Positions 6,122 through 10,364 of a DNA stretch of 10,364 bases are shown here, one piece after another. The first letter of the stretch is position 1; each line of letters opens with the position of its first letter. Both the position numbers and the translations under genes were made by a program. The notes beneath the pieces are model-generated. The model was not told the DNA's origin, did no database searches, and saw only the letters and a list, made by a program, of their open reading frames with translations. Source of the DNA: Candidatus Methylomirabilota bacterium (GTDB lineage: Bacteria; Methylomirabilota; Methylomirabilia; Methylomirabilales; CSP1-5); assembly GCA_023249165.1 (NCBI GenBank), contig JAHFDE010000069.1:1-10364 (forward strand). Reading direction: 5' to 3'.

Positions 6122-8914
6122 CTAAGAGAGGAGACCTTGAGCGATGGCCCCCTCCAATCGCTCGCGGATCTCATCCAGCCGACGCTGATCGCGCACCTTG
6201 CCCCCGTCCCGCTCGGTGACGTAGAAGACATCCACGACATGTTCAACCTCGGTGGTGATCTTGGCCAGGCTGAGATCGAGGCCCAGGTCCAGGAGGACCC
6301 TGGAGATGATGTAGAGCAGGCCCAAGCGGTCGTGGGTGCGCACGTCGATCACCGTGTGCGTCTCGGACACGTAGTTGTCGAACTCCACCCGGGTGAGGGG
6401 AGGGGTTCCACCTTTCCGGGCGGGCCGACTCAAAATCTCGCGCTGCCTGTTCAGAATGAGCTGGCCCACATCCGCCTGACCGGCGAGCACGCGGCCGAGG
6501 TCGGTCTGGAAGTTCCGCCAGACCGCCGCATCGGTGATGGCCGCCCCCTTGCCGTCGTCCACCTGGAACGTCCGCAGCACCAGCCCATCCCGACGGGTAA
6601 AGATCTGGGCCCCCAGGATATTTATCCGGTTCGCCGTGAGGGTCCCGACAATCTGGGCAAAACGCCCCGGCCGACCGAACGCGCAGACGGTCACCTCGGA
6701 ATGGCCCACGAGGGGGTACGGGGTCCACTGCAGTGCCGCCTCTTCGCCCTCTGCGATCCGTTCGACCATGCGCAGGTGGACGGCGACCTTCGCCGCGGGA
6801 ACGCCCAGCAGATAGCGGACAGGGACCTGCTCGAGATGGGTCTCGATGACCGGCAGAGGGAATTCCTCGCGCAACTCTTGCGAGAGGCGCTCCTTGATCT
6901 CGGCCGCCTTGGCCAGCTCGTCCACCCCCTCGGGAATGCCGCGGGTGAGGAGGGTGTGCGTCCGGATGTAGAGCTCCCAGAGGAGGGTGCCCTTCCACTC
7001 GGTCCACACCTCGGGGGCCACGGCCCGGATGTCCAGGTAGGTGAGGAGGTAGAGCATTTTGAGCCGTTCGATGTCCCGGACCGTTCGGGCAAACTCGACG
7101 AGCATTGCCTCGTCATCCAGGTCGCGGCGCTGGGAGATATGGCCCATGGCGAGGTGATGCTCGACCAGGAAGCGGACCTCGGCCACGTCGGCGTCGGGGA
7201 GACCCATCCGGGTCAGGATCCGCTGGGCCATCTCCGCCCCCCGCGCCTCATGCCCCCGCCCCTCGCCCTTGCCGATGTCGTGGAACAGAACGCCCAGCTT
7301 CAGGAGTTCCGGCCGCTTCATCTCGGCAACGATTGCCCGGAACTCCTCAGCGTAATGGGCGGGGGCCTGATCGAGAGACTCCATGTGCTCCAGCGCCAAC
7401 AAGGTGTGCACGTCCACGGTGTACTTGTGATACAGGTCATACTGCACGAGACAGGTGATCCCGGCAAACTCCGGGATGTAGGCCCCGAGCACCCCCAGCT
7501 CGTGCATGAGCCGAAGAGCCGCCGCCACCCCCTTACGCTCCCGAAGGATGACCAAAAAGAAATTGAGGGCCCGGCTGGACTGGCGGAACCGGTCATCAAT
7601 GAGGTGCAGGTGCTCGCGGACAATTTGCTGGGCCCCAGAACTCAAGGGATAGCCGGTCTGGAGCGCATACCAGAAGATCTTCAGAAGGCGGATCGGGTCA
7701 TCCTCAAAAAGACGCCGGTTCCGGGGAAGGATGTGGATCTCGCGACTGATCTCGGTCAGGCCGTCCCCTAAGTCTCTCGCCCTCAGCCTTGTCATCAGGC
7801 TCTCCTTCGAGGCCTGCGGTTGGGTACAACGCTCGATGACCCGGTCTGAGAGATGGTGGAGGGTTCGCGCCTGGAGATAGTAGTGCTGCATGCACCGCTC
7901 GACCCCCAGGACCGCGCGATCGTCCCCGAAACCCAGGTGCGCCGCCGCCGGCTCCTGGAGATGAAACAAGAGCAGGTCGTTCTTCCGGCCCGAGAGATAA
8001 TGCAGTTCGTTGCGAATCCGGTGGACAAAATCGAGCGCCTGACGCAACCGCTGAAGCTCCTCCTGGCTCAGGAGGCCCGCGTCCCCCAGATCCTCCAGCC
8101 GGCTCACCGGGTGACGGACCCGGGCAATCCAGAGGGCCGTATGCACGTCCCGAAGACCCCCCGCCCCCTCCTTGACGTGAGGCTCCTGCATGTACACCGA
8201 GTCGCCGTGCTTCGCGTAGCGCGCAGCCCGCTCCTGCAGCTTGGCCTTGATATAGGCCGCCCCCCTCTTCCGCTTGAGGCCCCCGCGAAGGACGGTCTCC
8301 ATCTGATCGAAGAGGCCCTTGTCCCCGGCCAGCAGACGCGCCTCAAGCATCGACGTGTGGGAGCTCAGGTCCTCCGCAGCCATCCGGGCGCAGTCCTGGA
8401 GGGAGCGGACGCTATGGCCGACGTTAAAGCCGACGTCCCAGAGGAGCGGGATCAGGAAATGGATGAGGGTATAGACCGACCGGTTGATGGGGGATGTGTG
8501 AAGAAACATGAGATCGACGTCCGAGGCGGGGTTCAGCTCGCGACGCCCATACCCCCCCAGGGCCACCAGGGCACAGGGGAGATTGACCTGAGATGCCTCG
8601 CGGCAGACCTCTTCGCTCCGCCGGTAGAGCTCGCGGATCACCACGTCCGCCAGGTCCGTCAGCTCTTTGACCACCTCGATGCCGCGAGCGCCTTGGCGGT
8701 GCTCCTTCAAAATGGCCTGCCGCTCGCCCTCAACGAAGTCCCGGAGCAGCCGCAAGAGCTGCTGCCGCTCCCCTGCCCCGTCCCGCTCTCCGGTGAGAAG
8801 CCCGGCCAGCTGGACGGTGTTGAAAAACCCATCCAGGGCAAGCGCAAATCGGTCCCCCCGCGTGCCGGCGAGGACCGAGACTCCGACGTCGCCCTGACGC
8901 GCTGGATACGTCAC
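6122..8914 (-). CDS. glnD: Bifunctional PII uridylyltransferase / uridylyl-removing enzyme
   Basis: A 930-residue GlnD, which adds UMP to PII signalling proteins under nitrogen limitation and removes it when glutamine is high. Domains in order: nucleotidyltransferase with GGYGRRELNPASDVDL (120-135; Asp132 and Asp134 for metal), the GlnD-specific helical region, an HD hydrolase domain (FHDIGKG, His545-Asp546; further histidines at 586-587) and two C-terminal ACT domains that sense glutamine (about 740-815 and 853-925). All catalytic signatures are intact and the length is normal. The GTG at 8914 was chosen because it has GGAGG at 8919-8923 and lies just downstream of a good sigma70 promoter. 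The ATG at 8980 would place that promoter inside the coding sequence. No glnB or glnA is adjacent, so the PII partner is elsewhere. aroE follows in the same direction. Confidence 0.95.
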   Translation of the reverse strand: MTYPARQGDVGVSVLAGTRGDRFALALDGFFNTVQLAGLLTGERDGAGERQQLLRLLRDFVEGERQAILKEHRQGARGIEVVKELTDLADVVIRELYRRSEEVCREASQVNLPCALVALGGYGRRELNPASDVDLMFLHTSPINRSVYTLIHFLIPLLWDVGFNVGHSVRSLQDCARMAAEDLSSHTSMLEARLLAGDKGLFDQMETVLRGGLKRKRGAAYIKAKLQERAARYAKHGDSVYMQEPHVKEGAGGLRDVHTALWIARVRHPVSRLEDLGDAGLLSQEELQRLRQALDFVHRIRNELHYLSGRKNDLLLFHLQEPAAAHLGFGDDRAVLGVERCMQHYYLQARTLHHLSDRVIERCTQPQASKESLMTRLRARDLGDGLTEISREIHILPRNRRLFEDDPIRLLKIFWYALQTGYPLSSGAQQIVREHLHLIDDRFRQSSRALNFFLVILRERKGVAAALRLMHELGVLGAYIPEFAGITCLVQYDLYHKYTVDVHTLLALEHMESLDQAPAHYAEEFRAIVAEMKRPELLKLGVLFHDIGKGEGRGHEARGAEMAQRILTRMGLPDADVAEVRFLVEHHLAMGHISQRRDLDDEAMLVEFARTVRDIERLKMLYLLTYLDIRAVAPEVWTEWKGTLLWELYIRTHTLLTRGIPEGVDELAKAAEIKERLSQELREEFPLPVIETHLEQVPVRYLLGVPAAKVAVHLRMVERIAEGEEAALQWTPYPLVGHSEVTVCAFGRPGRFAQIVGTLTANRINILGAQIFTRRDGLVLRTFQVDDGKGAAITDAAVWRNFQTDLGRVLAGQADVGQLILNRQREILSRPARKGGTPPLTRVEFDNYVSETHTVIDVRTHDRLGLLYIISRVLLDLGLDLSLAKITTEVEHVVDVFYVTERDGGKVRDQRRLDEIRERLEGAIAQGLLS

Positions 8915-8945
8915 TTTTCCTCCACCCGTTGGGAATTGAACCCTC

Positions 8946-8974
8946 AGTATACGGTCCACCCCAGGAGGGGTCAA
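8946..8974 (-). promoter_or_regulatory. Sigma70-type promoter of glnD
   Basis: On the minus strand TTGACC (8974-8969) and TATACT (8951-8946) are separated by exactly 17 bp, each with one mismatch to consensus. Transcription would start near 8939, giving a leader of about 25 bases that carries GGAGG four bases before the GTG at 8914. The spacing to the ribosome binding site supports the GTG as the true glnD start. Confidence 0.75.
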
Positions 8975-9264
8975 GGACATTTCCCCGCCGGCGAACAGAC
9001 GTAATATTCATGGTAAGTTCTGGGTGTAGACCCCGTTGAGGACCGTAGGACGGTCGAAAGGTCGGTGTGGGGGGTCTCGAGGAGGACGTGGGTAATGGGT
9101 GTCTATACGAAATTACGACATACTGTCCGACGGGTTACCCTTTTGCTGACGACTTGGCAAATCTTTCACACCGCGCTCTGAATAGCAGAGTTGGAAAGCG
9201 CCCCTCAGGCTTCATCGGGGTCGGGAAAGCCCATGGTTAGCGCAGATCGCCCTGTCTCAAACTA
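8975..9264. other. Divergent intergenic region with several dyads, no gene seen
   Basis: About 290 bp between the glnD promoter and the sigma54-type promoter of the PilZ gene hold no convincing coding frame. Visible structure: a perfect hairpin GACCGT-agg-ACGGTC (9041-9055), enclosed by AGACCCC (9028-9034) and GGGGTCT (9071-9077); a spaced dyad TGTC-N13-GACA (9100-9120); and GGGTAA (9090-9095) facing TTACCC (9135-9140). These could be regulator sites for either divergent gene or a structured transcript. The sequence does not say which. Confidence 0.5.
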
Positions 9265-9281
9265 TTGGCACAAGTATCGCA
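9265..9281 (+). promoter_or_regulatory. Sigma54-type (-24/-12) promoter before the PilZ gene
   Basis: TTGGCAC at 9265-9271 and TCGCA at 9277-9281 give the invariant GG (9267-9268) and GC (9279-9280) separated by exactly 10 bases, with most flanking consensus positions also matched. The predicted start of transcription is near 9292, about 29 bases before the GTG of the PilZ gene. Sigma54 promoters need an activator of the NtrC/PilR type. A PilS-like kinase at the left end of the window makes PilR a reasonable candidate, by inference. Confidence 0.65.
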
Positions 9282-9320
9282 GCTTCACTCGTGCAAGGGT
9301 GTCCCGCAGTTGGAGGATCC

Positions 9321-9734
9321 GTGATCCAGAATCGCCAGACGCGTCGGTTTCCCCGATTTCAAATTCGAGCGGTCACAGGTGCCGTCACCGCGCCCCGGCA
9401 AGCGGAGGTGCTGGACCTCAGCCTGGGGGGAGCCCTGGTGGAGCACCAGGGTCAACTCCGGATGGGGGCGCCCTGTTTCATCGACCTGCCAACCAATGGG
9501 AGTGTGGTGACCATCCGGTGCCGCGTCGTCCACAGCGGGGTGAGCCGGCGCGGCCCCAGCGGAGCCCTCTACTACTGCACCGGCGTGGAGTTTGTCGGGC
9601 TCACGCCGGAGTCAGAGGAGGTTCTCCAGGCGATCATCCGCTCCTTTGGCGCCTCCAAGGACCGACGTCCCCGCAAGAAAAGAAGTCCTCGCAAATGTGA
9701 GGCTGGGCAAGTGGAGGAGGGGAGTGCCGAATAA
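9321..9734 (+). CDS. PilZ-domain protein, probable c-di-GMP receptor
   Basis: A 137-residue single PilZ-domain protein. Both c-di-GMP-binding signatures of the family are present: RxxxR as R8 to R12 (RRFPR) and DxSxxG as D32-S34-G37 (DLSLGG), followed by the beta-barrel (about residues 30-95, ending CTGVEFVGL) and a C-terminal helix (SEEVLQAIIRSF). A strongly basic tail (KDRRPRKKRSPRK, 113-125) follows and is not part of the usual domain; it might bind a partner or nucleic acid. The GTG at 9321 was chosen because GGAGG lies at 9312-9316; an in-frame GTG at 9291 has no such site and sits at the predicted transcription start. Such proteins often couple c-di-GMP to pili, flagella or polysaccharide export. 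The sigma54-type promoter and the pilus genes nearby suggest motility or surface behaviour, but the target is unknown. Confidence 0.88.
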   Translation: MIQNRQTRRFPRFQIRAVTGAVTAPRQAEVLDLSLGGALVEHQGQLRMGAPCFIDLPTNGSVVTIRCRVVHSGVSRRGPSGALYYCTGVEFVGLTPESEEVLQAIIRSFGASKDRRPRKKRSPRKCEAGQVEEGSAE

Positions 9735-9942
9735 GGAAGGCGTCCTGCGTCAGGCAGTCTCGGACTTTATTGACCTGAAGCTCCAAGTACGCGACGAAGC
9801 GGCGCTCGTCTGGCTGCTCCAGCGGACAATTCACGCGCTGTTGCAGCTTTACCCGCCGCAGAAGGCGGCACAGGAGATCAGGAGGCGCGTCGAGGAGATG
9901 CTGCCGGAGGGGGAGCGACAGCCCGGCTCGAAGCGGGGCTGA
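9724..9942 (+). CDS. Small helical protein of unknown function, coupled to the PilZ gene
   Basis: A 72-residue protein that I do not recognise. The GTG start at 9724 lies 11 bases inside the end of the PilZ gene and is preceded by a purine-rich ribosome binding site (GGAGGAGGGG, 9713-9722), so translation is probably coupled. Residues 6-61 look almost wholly helical and amphipathic (AVSDFIDLKL, ALVWLLQRTIHALLQL), with a PP break at 44-45 and a second charged helix (AAQEIRRRVEEML). There is no signal peptide or membrane span. The frame extends upstream to 9592, but that part overlaps the PilZ domain in another frame and looks like arginine/serine noise. Overlap with the PilZ gene hints at a partner or accessory protein; that is inference. 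Confidence 0.62.
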   Translation: MPNKEGVLRQAVSDFIDLKLQVRDEAALVWLLQRTIHALLQLYPPQKAAQEIRRRVEEMLPEGERQPGSKRG

Positions 9943-10020
9943 AAATTATCTAGCGCGGTAGGGATTTCGCCGGGCAGCGTGTAGCTGACCCCGCCCCTCC
10001 TCGCCCGTGCTCTAGAGGCA

Positions 10021-10060
10021 AAAGGAGAAGGGGGACGGCCGCTTGGCTCGACCGTCCCCC
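10021..10060 (-). terminator. Hairpin terminator between convergent genes
   Basis: A perfect 9-bp stem GGGGGACGG (10030-10038) / CCGTCCCCC (10052-10060) with a 13-base loop. Read on the minus strand, it is followed by the T-rich stretch TTCTCCTTTT (10029-10020), fitting an intrinsic terminator for the small exported-protein gene. On the plus strand there is no T-run, but the stem could still act on read-through from the PilZ unit. Confidence 0.7.
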
Positions 10061-10082
10061 TGCAGGAATTGCGGAATTCAGG

Positions 10083-10346
10083 TTACTTGGCTTTCTTCTT
10101 AACGTTTAGCGCCTTCCCTTCGACGATTTCGTATTCCACGAAATCGCCGGTCTTCAGGTTTTCCGTTACGACCTTTTCTGCTACGATCTCGTAGGTTTTT
10201 CCGTCAGCCCCCTTCACGACCACAACTTCCTTTTGCACTGCCGTGACTGTCCCGCTCGCCTTCTGGCCCGCGGCCAAAGCGAGCGTGCTTACTACGAACA
10301 GTACGGCAAGGGCACAGGTGAGGGTCTTCATAAGCTTGCGATGCAT
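10083..10346 (-). CDS. Small exported beta-rich protein of unknown function
   Basis: An 87-residue precursor. Residues 1-26 form a clear Sec signal peptide: a basic start (MHRKLMK), a hydrophobic core (TLTCALAVLFVVSTL) and an ALA/A cleavage region at about 24-27. The mature part, about 60 residues, is predicted beta-rich: SGTVTAVQKEVVVVKGADG, KTYEIVAEKV, then LKTGDFVEYEIVEGKALNVK and a lysine-rich tail. This pattern resembles the small OB-like periplasmic proteins of the DUF1344/DUF5666 kind, judged from memory of the motif only. The ATG at 10346 has GAGGAG six bases upstream (10353-10358), which favours it over the Met at residue 6. The gene is convergent with the PilZ unit and has its own terminator; its promoter lies beyond the right edge. 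Its function is unknown; a periplasmic role follows only from the signal peptide. Confidence 0.85.
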   Translation of the reverse strand: MHRKLMKTLTCALAVLFVVSTLALAAGQKASGTVTAVQKEVVVVKGADGKTYEIVAEKVVTENLKTGDFVEYEIVEGKALNVKKKAK

Positions 10347-10364
10347 TACAGTCTCCTCTTGTAC

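Noticed and set aside
6137..7771. Long plus-strand open frame of 544 codons, and another at 7853-9004, antisense to glnD
   Set aside because: Both mirror glnD codons, have no ribosome binding site or family motif, and are explained by GC-rich codon usage on the opposite strand.
9154..9182. TTGGCA at 9154 as another promoter for the PilZ gene
   Set aside because: It fails the GG-N10-GC test for sigma54 and has no good -10 hexamer at 16-18 bp for sigma70.
9191..9700. Plus-strand frame of 169 codons overlapping the PilZ gene
   Set aside because: It is in the wrong frame relative to the RxxxR and DxSxxG motifs, and its product is P/G/R-rich noise.
9920..9942. Imperfect hairpin at the end of the 72-residue gene as a terminator
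   Set aside because: The stem has only five solid pairs and is followed by AAAATTAT on the plus strand, not a T-run.

Overview
The window is a GC-rich, densely packed bacterial chromosome segment, clearly Gram-negative: it has type IV pilus motor genes, an inner-membrane platform protein and a secreted small protein. Gene content, frequent GTG starts and strong GGAGG ribosome binding sites suggest a deep-branching proteobacterium-like lineage such as NC10/Methylomirabilota, Rokubacteria or a deltaproteobacterial relative. This placement is inferred from general impression, because no marker gene in the window settles it.

Layout. Positions 1-8914 are read leftward (minus strand), in transcription order: glnD (PII uridylyltransferase), aroE (shikimate dehydrogenase), pilB (extension ATPase), pilT (retraction ATPase), pilC (platform protein) and a PilS-type sensor histidine kinase cut by the left edge. 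glnD has a convincing sigma70-type promoter (TTGACC, 17 bp, TATACT). pilB has its own promoter with two perfect hexamers but a 19-bp spacer centred on a dyad. That separates a nitrogen/aromatic unit (glnD-aroE) from a pilus unit (pilB-pilT-pilC-pilS). Two intergenic gaps (pilC/pilS and glnD/aroE) hold arrays of a 7-bp unit, CAGACNN, that flip orientation midway to GTCTGNN, so each array can fold into a long hairpin.

From 8975 to 9320 lies a divergent regulatory region. It contains several short dyads and a good sigma54-type promoter (GG-N10-GC) reading right. That promoter drives a PilZ-domain gene and a translationally coupled 72-residue helical protein of unknown function. At the right end, reading left towards them, is a gene for a small exported beta-rich protein, with a strong hairpin terminator between the convergent units.

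How the genes fit together. PilB, PilT and PilC form the cytoplasmic motor and platform of a type IVa pilus. PilS would normally sense at the membrane and phosphorylate a sigma54-activating PilR, expected just beyond the left edge. PilB carries an N-terminal MshEN domain and the divergent gene encodes a PilZ protein, so both have c-di-GMP-type input modules. The sigma54 promoter before the PilZ gene suggests, as inference, that PilS/PilR may also control it.
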